From Amycolatopsis bullii (GTDB lineage Bacteria > Actinomycetota > Actinomycetes > Mycobacteriales > Pseudonocardiaceae), in NCBI RefSeq assembly GCF_014654205.1, contig NZ_BNAW01000056.1, positions 1-59,298 on the forward strand: 59,298 nt of DNA, read 5' to 3'. Below, in pieces: positions 36,948 to 45,174 of the stretch. How positions within the stretch are numbered: position 1 is the first letter of the stretch; each line of letters starts with the position of its first letter. The position numbers and the translations under genes are program-made. The notes under the pieces were generated by a model, which worked only from the letters and a program-made list of their open reading frames with translations, was not told where the DNA came from and ran no database searches.

Positions 36948-37914
36948 GAACGCGTTGGTGACCGAGGCCAAGAAGAAGGTCGAAGAAGGGTCGTCCGCCC
37001 TCGAAGGCGCCGGGATGGCGCAGGACTTCTGGGACGCGGCGACGAAGGCGGCCGACGGCGACTGGACCGAAGGCCTGCTCAACCTCGGTTTCGGGGCCGC
37101 CGGGGTCGCGGAGTTCCTGCAGGACCCGATCGCGGGCCTGGTCGGCATGGGGCTCGGCTGGCTGATCGAGCACGTCGAATTCCTGCGCGCCCCGCTCGAC
37201 TGGGTGACCGGCAACCAGGAACAGCTCGACGTCATGCAGGAGACCTGGAGCGGCATCAGCGACGAGATCGGCGCCGTCGCCAAAGACCTCCTGGACACGG
37301 TGAAGGCCGACAGCGCGGAGTGGCAGGGGCAGGGCGCGGACGCCTATCGCGCGTTCACCGCCGAACTCGGCGACATGTACTCCGGCGTCGCCGGCGGGGC
37401 GAAGGCCATCTCCGTCCTGATCGACGTCTGCAAGAGCATCCTGAACGTCGTGCGCAGTGTGCTGCGCGACCTGCTCACCGAATGCATCGGCAAGCTGATC
37501 AGCATCCTCATGCGGTACCCCGGCCCCGCGGCTCCCGCGGGCTTGGCGGGCGAAGGCACCGTGGAGATCGCCAAGTGCGGCGAGCGGATGTCGCAGTGGC
37601 TGCGGAAACTCGTCCGCGCGTTCCAGCGGGGCATCAGTCAGTTCAACCACCTCAGCGGGCTCTTCAGGACCGTCGGGCAGAAGTTGCTCGCCGCCCTGAA
37701 GGACGCGGTGCACGCGGCGCCGGGCATCTTCAAGGACGGCGTCAAGGAGCTGCCCAAAGCCTTCGCCGAAGAAGCGGGCAAGGAAGCGGGCAAGAAGACC
37801 GCGGCGGCTTACGACGAGGCGGACAAGAACTACCGCGAAAACCACTACAACGAGAAGAAACCCGAACCCGTCTTCCAGCAGCAGGGCGGACAGCGCATCT
37901 CCGGGTCGATCTGA
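36940..37914 (+). CDS. WXG100-like type VII secretion target
   Basis: The 324-residue protein contains a WXG100-like section around A-E-W-Q-G-Q-G-A-D-A-Y-R-A-F near 127-140, between amphipathic helices. Mildly hydrophobic stretches lie near 50-80 and 165-190, and the tail is lysine-rich. TTG is taken as start because GGAAGG lies eight bases before it; a GTG at 36958 has no clear ribosome site. The domain order (helical WXG region, hydrophobic patch, charged tail) resembles toxin N-termini of ESX polymorphic toxins, but no enzymatic domain follows. Confidence 0.72.
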   Translation: MTENALVTEAKKKVEEGSSALEGAGMAQDFWDAATKAADGDWTEGLLNLGFGAAGVAEFLQDPIAGLVGMGLGWLIEHVEFLRAPLDWVTGNQEQLDVMQETWSGISDEIGAVAKDLLDTVKADSAEWQGQGADAYRAFTAELGDMYSGVAGGAKAISVLIDVCKSILNVVRSVLRDLLTECIGKLISILMRYPGPAAPAGLAGEGTVEIAKCGERMSQWLRKLVRAFQRGISQFNHLSGLFRTVGQKLLAALKDAVHAAPGIFKDGVKELPKAFAEEAGKEAGKKTAAAYDEADKNYRENHYNEKKPEPVFQQQGGQRISGSI

Positions 37915-37918
37915 CGCC

Positions 37919-38977
37919 GTGGTGTCGACGACTCCCGGCGAGCCGGAAACGGCCGCGGTGCAGGTCCGGCTGCCGATCCACGACTCACCGTCGGCCTTGA
38001 GGACCACCCTCGGGTGCCTGACGTTCTTCGGCGTCGTGTTCGCCGTGGTGGCCGGTTTGCTGGCGTGGACGCGCGGCGGGGATCGGGTCGTGCACGTGGT
38101 CGCGCCCGCGCTCGGCCTGCTGGCCTTGCTGTGTTTCGGCTACCGGCCGTTCGCGAGGTGGTACATCCGCCGCCACGGCGCGATGGTGACGGCGAGGGTC
38201 GAATTCGGGCCCGACGGGCTCCGGCAGCCGCTCGAGGACAAGACGACGCTCGTCCTGCCCTGGGACGACGTCCGCCGGTTCGACTTCCGCGAGGGGCAGC
38301 CGGGCGGCCGCGTCGCGCTCGCCGTTTCCCTTGTGGACGACGACGCGATCCGGAACCTGAACCGCGACCTCCGGCACAAGTCCGAAGTCGGCTTCATCCT
38401 GTCGTCGGCGATGGCCAGGGAAGAGGCGGAGAAGGCGTCGGCGGCGATCGAGCGGTACCGCCCCGGCCTCGGGCGGTGGACGTCCAAGAACGTCCGGCGC
38501 GGCGGCTTCGGCGTCCCGAATCCGGTGCGGCGGCTGGTCAAACGCTGGAGCGCCGATCAGGCGCGCACGCTCGTCCGCGCCGAGCAGGCCTCCCCCGGCC
38601 GGTTGTTCATCCTGTGGGCGGCTTGGCTGGCCGTCATCGCCGACTTCGTGGCGCCGGCCTTCTACGACATCCCGCCGGGCATCCCGCTGCCGGTCGCCCT
38701 GGCGATCTGGGCGCTGCTCTACGTGACGCGCTACCGCGGCGACCCGGGTGAGTTCGCCCTGACCGCCGACGCGATCACCTGGCGCCCCAAGGAAGGCGAT
38801 CCGGTCCGGGTGGGGCGCGCCGATCTCGCCCGGCTGACTGCCGAGCCTTCGGGGAAGCAGGCCACCCGCCACTACGTCTCGGTGCACGCGATCCTCCGCC
38901 GAGGTGAGGATCGCACGCTGGCGACGAAAGTTTCGCCGGGCGCGGCCAAGAACGCGGTGCGGCTGGTGAACGCGTGA
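37919..38977 (+). CDS. Membrane protein with PH-like domains
   Basis: The 352-residue protein has two N-terminal membrane helices (about 31-75) and two more near 230-275. Between and after them are beta-rich segments (V-L-P-W-D-D-V-R-R-F-D-F and I-T-W-R-P-K-E-G-D-P-V-R-V) of the kind seen in bacterial PH-like membrane proteins. No catalytic motif. GTG start four bases after the WXG gene, so it is the last gene of the operon and may be an accessory membrane component for the ESX substrates. That role is an inference. Confidence 0.6.
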   Translation: MVSTTPGEPETAAVQVRLPIHDSPSALRTTLGCLTFFGVVFAVVAGLLAWTRGGDRVVHVVAPALGLLALLCFGYRPFARWYIRRHGAMVTARVEFGPDGLRQPLEDKTTLVLPWDDVRRFDFREGQPGGRVALAVSLVDDDAIRNLNRDLRHKSEVGFILSSAMAREEAEKASAAIERYRPGLGRWTSKNVRRGGFGVPNPVRRLVKRWSADQARTLVRAEQASPGRLFILWAAWLAVIADFVAPAFYDIPPGIPLPVALAIWALLYVTRYRGDPGEFALTADAITWRPKEGDPVRVGRADLARLTAEPSGKQATRHYVSVHAILRRGEDRTLATKVSPGAAKNAVRLVNA

Positions 38978-39303
38978 CAAAGGAATCCCGCGTATCCGCG
39001 GGGCAGGGGCGCCGCCGACGCCGATCACTCGGGGGGCTACGTGATCGACGCCGGCGACCCGATGCCCTGCCCGGCTCGCGCCGGTCGGGGCAACGTCACC
39101 ACGTCTCCGCGATGACGCACCAGGAGAGCGGGACCGAGGTCACGAAGTGACGGCCGGGGGACGGGCATCCCCCGATCGAGTGACAGGCTTCCGCTGCTCG
39201 CATGATTGTCGCACTCCGCCCCGGATAAGTTACAAAAACCTTCACTTTCACCTTGTTCGCCGGTGCTGACCTGGTCCGGACCGGTTTCTGGCACAGTGCG
39301 GGT
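38978..39303. other. Intergenic region before ribokinase gene
   Basis: These 326 bases hold no gene I can support. A short hairpin GGGGGA/TCCCCC (39156-39173) lacks a T-run. The last 90 bases are relatively AT-rich (AAGTTACAAAAACC near 39225) and probably carry the ribokinase promoter. The ATG has no clear ribosome site, and a CACAGT hexamer ends seven bases before it, which would fit a leaderless transcript. Confidence 0.4.
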
Positions 39304-40173
39304 ATGAACTCCGACGTCCTCGTTGTGGGATCCGCCAACGCCGACCTCGTCGTCGCGGTGGATCGCCGGCCTGCCGGCGGGGAGACGGTACTGGGCGGCG
39401 ACACCGTGCTTTCGCCGGGCGGCAAGGGCGCCAACACGGCGGTCGCGGCGGGCCGGCTCGGGGCGGACGTCGCGCTGCTCGGCGCCGTCGGTGACGATCC
39501 CTACGGCAGGCTGCTGCTCGATTCGCTCCGCGCCGCCGGCGTCGACACCGGGCTCGTGCGGACCAGCGAGCGGCCGACCGGCATCGCCTACATCACCGTC
39601 ACCCCGGACGGCGAGAACGCCATCCTCGTCTCCCCCGGCGCCAACTCCGGCCTGGAACCCGCCGACGTCGACGCCGTCTTCGACGGGGTGGAGGTCATGG
39701 TCGTCTCGCTGGAGGTGCCGCTGCCGACCGTCGAGCACGCCGTCGCGCGGGCCGCCGAAAAGGGCGTGCGGGTGCTGCTGAACCTGTCACCGGCGGCGGA
39801 CCTGTCCCCGGAGACGCTGGCCAGGCTCGACGTCCTGCTGGTCAACGAGCACGAGGCGGCCTGGCTCACCGGGCCCGGCGCGGAGTTCCGGAAGCTGCTC
39901 GACCTGGGGCCGCGGGCGGCCGTCGTCACGCTCGGCGCGGCCGGCGCCGTGGTGGTGGAGAAGGACGCCACGACCGAGGTGGCGTCGCCGAAGGTCGAGG
40001 CCGTCGACACCACCGGGGCCGGGGACGCCTTCGCGGGCGCGCTCGCCGCGTCGCTCGCCGACGGTGCCGACCTCGTCTCCGCGGCGAAGCGGGCCGTGCG
40101 GGTCGCGGCGTTCAGCGTCACGCGGCACGGGGCCCAGCCGTCGTACCCCACCGCCGCCGACCTGGGGGAATGA
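39304..40173 (+). CDS. rbsK: Ribokinase (PfkB family sugar kinase)
   Basis: The 289-residue PfkB-family kinase has the N-terminal signature G-S-A-N-A-D-L-V-V near 8, G-G-K-G-A-N-T-A-V-A-A-G-R-L-G near 39-53, and the catalytic C-terminal motif D-T-T-G-A-G-D-A-F-A-G near 235-245, where the Asp is the base. It would phosphorylate ribose or a related sugar. No ribose transporter is adjacent, so the exact sugar is not certain. The frame is open upstream, but homology starts at this ATG. Confidence 0.88.
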   Translation: MNSDVLVVGSANADLVVAVDRRPAGGETVLGGDTVLSPGGKGANTAVAAGRLGADVALLGAVGDDPYGRLLLDSLRAAGVDTGLVRTSERPTGIAYITVTPDGENAILVSPGANSGLEPADVDAVFDGVEVMVVSLEVPLPTVEHAVARAAEKGVRVLLNLSPAADLSPETLARLDVLLVNEHEAAWLTGPGAEFRKLLDLGPRAAVVTLGAAGAVVVEKDATTEVASPKVEAVDTTGAGDAFAGALAASLADGADLVSAAKRAVRVAAFSVTRHGAQPSYPTAADLGE

Positions 40174-40201
40174 TCACGCTGGCGGTCGTGTTGCAGGTCA
40201 C

Positions 40202-40939
40202 ATGGGCGACTCGTTCGGTTCGGCCTGGTGGCGCGGCTACGCCGCTCAGCTGCGGGCGATCGCGGACGCTCGCCGCCCCGACCGGCTCGCCATCATGCCG
40301 CTCGACGAGACCCTCAAGGCGCTCGGCAAGCAGACCGAACTCGACGAAGGCGTCTACGACGTCCCGCTGGAGGGCATCGTCGGCACGGTGGCCCGCGCCG
40401 GGGACTTCGACCGCGAGTTCCGGCCGCGCAACCGCGCACTGCGCGACCGCTGGGAGTACCTGACGCGGACGACGGCGGACCTGCCGCCGGTGCGGCTCGT
40501 GCGGCTCTCGGACATGTTCTTCGTCGAGGACGGCCACCACCGCGTCGGCATCGCGCGGGCGCGCGGCACGCGGACCATCCGCGCGCGGGTCCGCTGGATC
40601 AGCACGGTCGCTTGCGCGCTGCGCTGCCTGACGCTTGCCGACCTGCCGTCGAAGACCGCCGAGCGGATGTTCCTCGAGCGCGTGCCGCTGCCGGACGACG
40701 TCCGCCTCGGGCTGTGGCTCGACGACCCGGCCGACTGGTTCCGGCTCGCCGACTCGGCCGAGGCCTGGGGTTTCCGCCGTATGCTGGCCGGACGGCCGGT
40801 GCGCAGCCGCGAGGAACTGGCCGGCTCCTGGTGGCGCGAGGAGGTCAAGCCGGTGCTCGACCAGGTACGGCAACGCGGTTTGTGCCCGCCACCACGAGAT
40901 ATCCAGGCCTACCTGAGCTATGGTCTAGACCATGCCTGA
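40202..40939 (+). CDS. ParB/Srx-fold protein of unknown role
   Basis: The 245-residue protein contains F-V-E-D-G-H-H-R-V-G-I-A-R-A-R-G near 103-118, matching the ParB/sulfiredoxin-fold signature (V-x-D-G-H-H-R). It lacks a ParB-type helix-turn-helix and the GERR box, so it is not the chromosome partition protein. Several Trp/Arg-rich segments follow. It overlaps ptsI by eight bases and follows ribokinase by 28, so all three may be one transcript. The function is unknown; ParB-fold members can be CTPases or nucleases. Confidence 0.65.
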   Translation: MGDSFGSAWWRGYAAQLRAIADARRPDRLAIMPLDETLKALGKQTELDEGVYDVPLEGIVGTVARAGDFDREFRPRNRALRDRWEYLTRTTADLPPVRLVRLSDMFFVEDGHHRVGIARARGTRTIRARVRWISTVACALRCLTLADLPSKTAERMFLERVPLPDDVRLGLWLDDPADWFRLADSAEAWGFRRMLAGRPVRSREELAGSWWREEVKPVLDQVRQRGLCPPPRDIQAYLSYGLDHA

Positions 40940-42578
40940 GTTTGATGCCGCCGCGGACGCCCTCTCGGGGGTCGCCGTCAGCCCCGGCCGCGCGAGTGGT
41001 CCCGTCGTCCGTGTCGCGGAGCCGCTCGGCGAGCCCGCTGCCACCCCGGCCCCGGCCGACCCGGCCGCCGAGGCCGCCCGGATCGCCCCCGCGGCCGCGA
41101 TCGTCGCCGGCCGGCTGGAGAAACAGGCCGAGACGGCCACCGGCGAGGCCGCGACGATCCTCATCACCACCGCCGCGATGGCGGCGGACCCGGCGCTCGC
41201 GTCGCAGGCCGAGACACTGGTGAAGACGCAGAACCTGCCCGCCGCGCGAGCCGTCTACCAGGCCGCGGAGGGCTTCGCCGAGGCGCTGGCGGCGGCCGGC
41301 GGGTACATGGCCGAGCGCGTGCGGGACGTCCGCGACGTCCGCGACCGGCTGATCGCCGAGCTGCTCGGCATCGCGCCGCCGGGGGTGCCCGAGCTGGCGT
41401 CGCCGAGCGTCCTGGTCGCCCGCGACCTCGCCCCGGCCGACACCGCCGGCCTGGACCCGGCGAAGGTGCTCGCCCTGGTCACCGAGGAGGGCGGCCCCAC
41501 GAGCCACACCGCGATCCTCGCGCGGGCCCTGGGCATCCCGGCCGTCGTCGCGGTGCGCGGGCTGCTGGCCCTGGACGCGCAAGCGCTTGCGGTCGACGGT
41601 GACACGGGCACGGTCGAGGTCGCGGACCCGGCGGCCCCGGTCGTCACGGCGGCGGTGGCCCAGCTCGCCGACTGGAACGGCACCGGCGCCACGGCCGACG
41701 GCCACCGGGTGAAGGTCTACGGCAACGTCGGCTCCCCGGCCGACGCGCAGGCCGCGGCGGACGCGGGCGCCGAAGGGGTCGGCCTGTTCCGCACCGAGTT
41801 CTGCTACCTGGACGCCGCGGACGAGCCGACGGTCGCCGACCAGCGCGCGGCGTACACGGCCGTGCTTTCGCCGTTCCGCGGCAAGCCCGTGATCGTGCGG
41901 ACCCTCGACGCGGGCGCGGACAAGCCCCTGGCGTTCCTGTCCCCGGAAGCCGAACCGAACCCGGCGCTGGGTGTGCGGGGTCTGCGCGTGGCGTTCGACC
42001 GGCCCGAGGTGCTGGGCCGCCAGCTCGAGGCCATCGCGGGCGCGGCGGAGGATTCGGGCGCCGAGGTGTCGGTGATGGCCCCGATGGTGGCCACGGTCGA
42101 GGAAGCGGCCTGGTTCGCGGAGCGGGTGCGGGCGGCGGGCATCGCCCGCGCGGGCGTGATGATCGAGATCCCGGCGGCGGCGCTGAGCGCCCGCGAGATC
42201 CTGGAAGCGGTGGACTTCGTCTCGGTGGGCACGAACGACCTGGCCCAGTACACGTTCGCGGCGGACCGCCAGCTGGGCGCGGTGGCCAAGTTGAACGACC
42301 CCTGGCAGCCGGCCCTCCTCCGGCTGCTGAAGCTGATCGGCGACGCGGCCAAGGCCACGGGCAAGCCGGCGGGCGTCTGCGGCGAAGCGGCCGCCGACCC
42401 GCGCCTTGCGCTGGTCCTGGCGGGGTTGGGCCTGACGAGCCTGTCGATGAACGTCCCGGCGATCCGAGCGGTGGGAGCGAGTTTGGCGGCGGCGACCCTC
42501 GCGGAGTGCGAAGCACTGGCGGAGGCCACCCTGGCCACCTCGAACCCGACGGCAGCCCGCACGGCGGCCCGCCCCTGA
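40932..42578 (+). CDS. ptsI: Phosphoenolpyruvate-protein phosphotransferase (PTS enzyme I)
   Basis: 548 residues. Enzyme I takes phosphate from PEP and passes it to HPr at the head of the sugar PTS. The swivelling domain holds the active His in G-G-P-T-S-H192-T-A-I. The PEP-binding barrel has G-V-G-L-F-R-T-E-F near 279-287 and I-P-A-A-A-L-S-A-R-E-I near 415, then V-G-T-N-D-L-A-Q-Y-T. Length is close to the family norm. ptsH and sugar-specific EII genes are absent nearby. ATG start lies inside the end of the ParB-like gene. Confidence 0.95.
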   Translation: MPEFDAAADALSGVAVSPGRASGPVVRVAEPLGEPAATPAPADPAAEAARIAPAAAIVAGRLEKQAETATGEAATILITTAAMAADPALASQAETLVKTQNLPAARAVYQAAEGFAEALAAAGGYMAERVRDVRDVRDRLIAELLGIAPPGVPELASPSVLVARDLAPADTAGLDPAKVLALVTEEGGPTSHTAILARALGIPAVVAVRGLLALDAQALAVDGDTGTVEVADPAAPVVTAAVAQLADWNGTGATADGHRVKVYGNVGSPADAQAAADAGAEGVGLFRTEFCYLDAADEPTVADQRAAYTAVLSPFRGKPVIVRTLDAGADKPLAFLSPEAEPNPALGVRGLRVAFDRPEVLGRQLEAIAGAAEDSGAEVSVMAPMVATVEEAAWFAERVRAAGIARAGVMIEIPAAALSAREILEAVDFVSVGTNDLAQYTFAADRQLGAVAKLNDPWQPALLRLLKLIGDAAKATGKPAGVCGEAAADPRLALVLAGLGLTSLSMNVPAIRAVGASLAAATLAECEALAEATLATSNPTAARTAARP

Positions 42579-42989
42579 GGCTTTCGCGCCGGAGGTAAGT
42601 TCGGCCGCCATCGGCCCTGGTGTGCGATCCGGCTCGGCCGTTCGGGCCTGCGGTCCGGTGCGGCCTGCTGCTCGGGTCTGCGGTCTGGCTCGGCCTGCCG
42701 CCCGGACGTGCCTGACTCGTTTCGCCCCAGCACGAATCATCCCCACCCGCGGGGGCGCCCCCCACTTTCAGTCTATCGGTCATCACCGACAGTGCCGATT
42801 TGTGCGAACCTGAAGCAGCGTGGTTGTCCACATTGATCGAGGGGTGTGGGCAACCCGCCTCAAGCCGGTGAAGGCCGTCCCGGGGCTCCGGGGCGGCCTT
42901 CACCGAAAAAAAGTTCCGGGCCGTTGTCGATCCCGTGGCCGGCCGCTCGACGAAGAGGTGAGAAGCACCCGCGTCGAGAGGACCTCACC
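42579..42989. other. Intergenic region with degenerate repeats and hairpin
   Basis: No gene is supported in these 411 bases. About three degenerate units of 26-30 bases built on CCGGCTCGGCC...CGGGTCTGCGGT occupy 42629-42714. TCGGT-CATC-ACCGA at 42776-42789 is a small palindrome that could be an operator for the MFS gene. A long hairpin lies at 42866-42905. Confidence 0.5.
42866..42905. terminator. Strong inverted repeat, likely transcription terminator
   Basis: CGGTGAAGGCCG pairs perfectly with CGGCCTTCACCG, and the interior CCCGG/CCGGG extends the stem. An A-run, not a T-run, follows on the plus strand. It may end ptsI transcripts as an intrinsic terminator without U-tract, of a kind common in actinobacteria. 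Confidence 0.5.
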
Positions 42990-44390
42990 ATGACCGCCAC
43001 CATCTCCGGCCCGGCCGAAGCTCCGGCCGAAGCCGTCAGGGCCGGGCGCCGGGAGTGGATCGGGCTGGCCGTGCTGGCCCTGCCCACGCTGCTCGTCTCG
43101 CTCGACGTCTTCGTCCTCGTCCTCGCGCTCCCGAAGATCGCCGCCGGGTTGCACGCCGATGGGACCCAGCAGCTCTGGATCATGGACACCTACGGCTTCA
43201 TGGTCGCCGGGCTCATGGTCACCATGGGGACCCTCGGCGACCGGATCGGGCGGCGGAAGCTGCTGCTCATCGGGGCGGCCGCCTTCGGGCTCGCCTCCGT
43301 CGGGGCCGCCTTCGCCCCCAGTGCCGGGATGCTCATCGCGGCGCGGGCCGTTCTCGGGATCTCCGGCGCGACCCTCGCTCCCTCCACGCTCTCCCTCATC
43401 GGGACCCTCTTCAAGAACCCGCAGCAGCGGGCGCAGGCCATCGGCATCTGGGCCGGCTGCTTCACCGTCGGCGCCATCATCGGGCCGATGGTCGGCGGGC
43501 TGCTGCTCGAGCACTTCTGGTGGGGCTCGGTCTTCCTGCTCGGCGTCCCTGCCATGGTCCTGCTCCTCGTCATCGGCCCGAAGCTGCTGCCCGAGTACCG
43601 CGACGAGCAGGCCGGACGGCTCGACCTCCCCAGCGTCGCCCTCTCGCTCGCCGCCATCCTGCCCGCCGTCTACGGCATCAAGGAAATCGCGCGTGACGGC
43701 CTCCACGTCGTGCCCGCCACGGCTCTGGTCATCGGCCTGGCCGTCGGGTACGTCTTCTACAACCGGCAGCGCTCCCTGAAAGACCCGCTCGTCGACTTCA
43801 GCCTCTTCGCCGCGAAGGCCTTCCGCACCACGCTCGGCGGGATGCTCCTGTTCAGCATGCTCGGCGGCACCACCATGCTCTTCACCGCGCAGTTCCTGCA
43901 GCTCGCGCAGCACCTCTCGCCGGTCGGCGCCGCGCTCGGGCTGCTGCCCGGGATGGCCGGCTCCACCGTCAGCTTCCTCGCCGCGCCGCACCTCGCGCGC
44001 CGCGTGAAGACGAACGTCCTCATCGCCGGTGGGGTGGCCCTCGCCGCGGCCGGCATGGTGGTCCTCGCGGTCGCCGACCCCGCGGCTGGGCCCGTGTGGC
44101 CCGCGCTCGGGTTCGCCGTGACGTCGCTGGGTGTCGGGCCGATGGTCGCGCTGGGCACCGACCTCGTGGTCGGCTCGGTCCCGGAGCGCAAGGCGGGCGC
44201 CGCCGCGTCGCTGGCGCAGACCGTCAACGAGTTCGGCTACGCCATCGGCATCGCGACCGTGGGCACCCTGGGCAACGCCGTCGTCCGCGCGCACGGCTTC
44301 GCCGCCGGCCTGCACGTCGTCGCCGCGCTGGCCGCCGTCGCGTTCGCCACCCTCGTCTGGTTCGTGGCGCGGAACCTGCGGACCGCCTGA
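42990..44390 (+). CDS. MFS transporter, DHA2-like (14 helices)
   Basis: The 466-residue efflux-type MFS protein has about 14 hydrophobic segments. Typical DHA2 signatures are L-D-V-F-V-L-V-L-A-L-P near 39, W-I-M-D-T-Y-G-F near 65, the loop motif G-T-L-G-D-R-I-G-R-R-K near 82, and a motif-C-like G-P-M-V-G-G-L near 164. It resembles multidrug/antiseptic exporters of the SmvA/QacA kind; the substrate cannot be told. ATG follows GAGAGGACC. No regulator is adjacent. Confidence 0.88.
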   Translation: MTATISGPAEAPAEAVRAGRREWIGLAVLALPTLLVSLDVFVLVLALPKIAAGLHADGTQQLWIMDTYGFMVAGLMVTMGTLGDRIGRRKLLLIGAAAFGLASVGAAFAPSAGMLIAARAVLGISGATLAPSTLSLIGTLFKNPQQRAQAIGIWAGCFTVGAIIGPMVGGLLLEHFWWGSVFLLGVPAMVLLLVIGPKLLPEYRDEQAGRLDLPSVALSLAAILPAVYGIKEIARDGLHVVPATALVIGLAVGYVFYNRQRSLKDPLVDFSLFAAKAFRTTLGGMLLFSMLGGTTMLFTAQFLQLAQHLSPVGAALGLLPGMAGSTVSFLAAPHLARRVKTNVLIAGGVALAAAGMVVLAVADPAAGPVWPALGFAVTSLGVGPMVALGTDLVVGSVPERKAGAAASLAQTVNEFGYAIGIATVGTLGNAVVRAHGFAAGLHVVAALAAVAFATLVWFVARNLRTA

Positions 44391-44396
44391 ACGAGC

Positions 44397-44435
44397 GAAG
44401 GCCTCCCCACCCGATGCCTGGGTGGGGAGGCCTTC
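44397..44435. terminator. Bidirectional intrinsic terminator
   Basis: GAAGGCCTCCCCACCC (44397-44412) pairs perfectly with GGGTGGGGAGGCCTTC (44420-44435) around a seven-base loop, with TTT following. It lies between the convergent MFS and DUF1707 genes. Confidence 0.85.
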
Positions 44436-44463
44436 TTTGACGCCGGGGGCAGAGGGGCCCCGG

Positions 44464-45126
44464 CTAGCCGAAGAGCCCGCGCCGCGGGTGCCGGACGACC
44501 AGCGAACCGCCGTGGACGCGGCCGCTCAGCACGTACCGCGGGTTGCCCATCCGCCCGTTGCTGCGCGTCTTGTCCTCCATCGAGCCGAACTTGACGTCGC
44601 CGATCGAATTGAGGTCCACCGCCGCGTGCTCCGGGATGATGATCTCGACCGAGCCCCACTTGGCGTCCAGCTCGATGTGCACCACCGGCGACTGGACCTG
44701 GGCCTCGGTGAAGTCCAGCTTCGTCGAGCCGTACTTGTTGCGCACCACCAGCTGGGACGGCACCACCCACGGGCCGCCGCGGTGCAGCGACGAGTACTTC
44801 GCGTTCAGCTCGACGCGCTGCCCGGTCGGGAAGCCGCTGTAGCCTGCCGGAGCCGCGTACGCCGGAGCGGCGGCGAGGGCCGCGGCCGGGTGATAAAGCC
44901 CCGCGAGGTCGGCCAGCACGGCGTTCAGTTCGCCCCGCGTCCGCGACGCCAGCGCGCGGTCGGTGCGCTCGGTGAACTCGTCGAGGTCGATCATCCCGCG
45001 GCCGATCGCCTTCTGCAGCACGCCGACGACGTGCTCGCGCTCCTGGTCCGACACCCGGAGATCGCGCTCGCTCAACGGCTTGGTTTCGGTCACCGGTTCC
45101 GCCGCCGCGGTCTCTTCCTCGCCCAT
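44464..45126 (-). CDS. DUF1707 domain protein (SHOCT-like plus LiaF-like C-terminus)
   Basis: The 220-residue protein has a DUF1707 domain at about 20-70 (L-R-V-S-D-Q-E-R-E-H-V-V, then G-R-G-M-I-D-L-D-E-F-T-E-R). The C-terminal half resembles the cell-wall-stress LiaF/DUF2154 beta domain (V-E-L-N-A-K-Y-S-S-L, then A-V-D-L-N-S-I-G-D-V-K-F-G). There is no membrane segment. Family members are common in actinobacteria with no firm function. TACCAT ends seven bases before the ATG, suggesting a leaderless mRNA. Divergent from the lipoprotein gene with only 48 bases between starts. Confidence 0.82.
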   Translation of the reverse strand: MGEEETAAAEPVTETKPLSERDLRVSDQEREHVVGVLQKAIGRGMIDLDEFTERTDRALASRTRGELNAVLADLAGLYHPAAALAAAPAYAAPAGYSGFPTGQRVELNAKYSSLHRGGPWVVPSQLVVRNKYGSTKLDFTEAQVQSPVVHIELDAKWGSVEIIIPEHAAVDLNSIGDVKFGSMEDKTRSNGRMGNPRYVLSGRVHGGSLVVRHPRRGLFG

Positions 45127-45174
45127 GCCCACGATGGTAGAACCGGATTTCACCAGGGAGATCGGGGGAAAACC

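Noticed and set aside
39037..39738. Possible 233-residue minus-strand gene before and inside ribokinase
   Set aside because: Most of it is antisense to ribokinase and no domain is visible.
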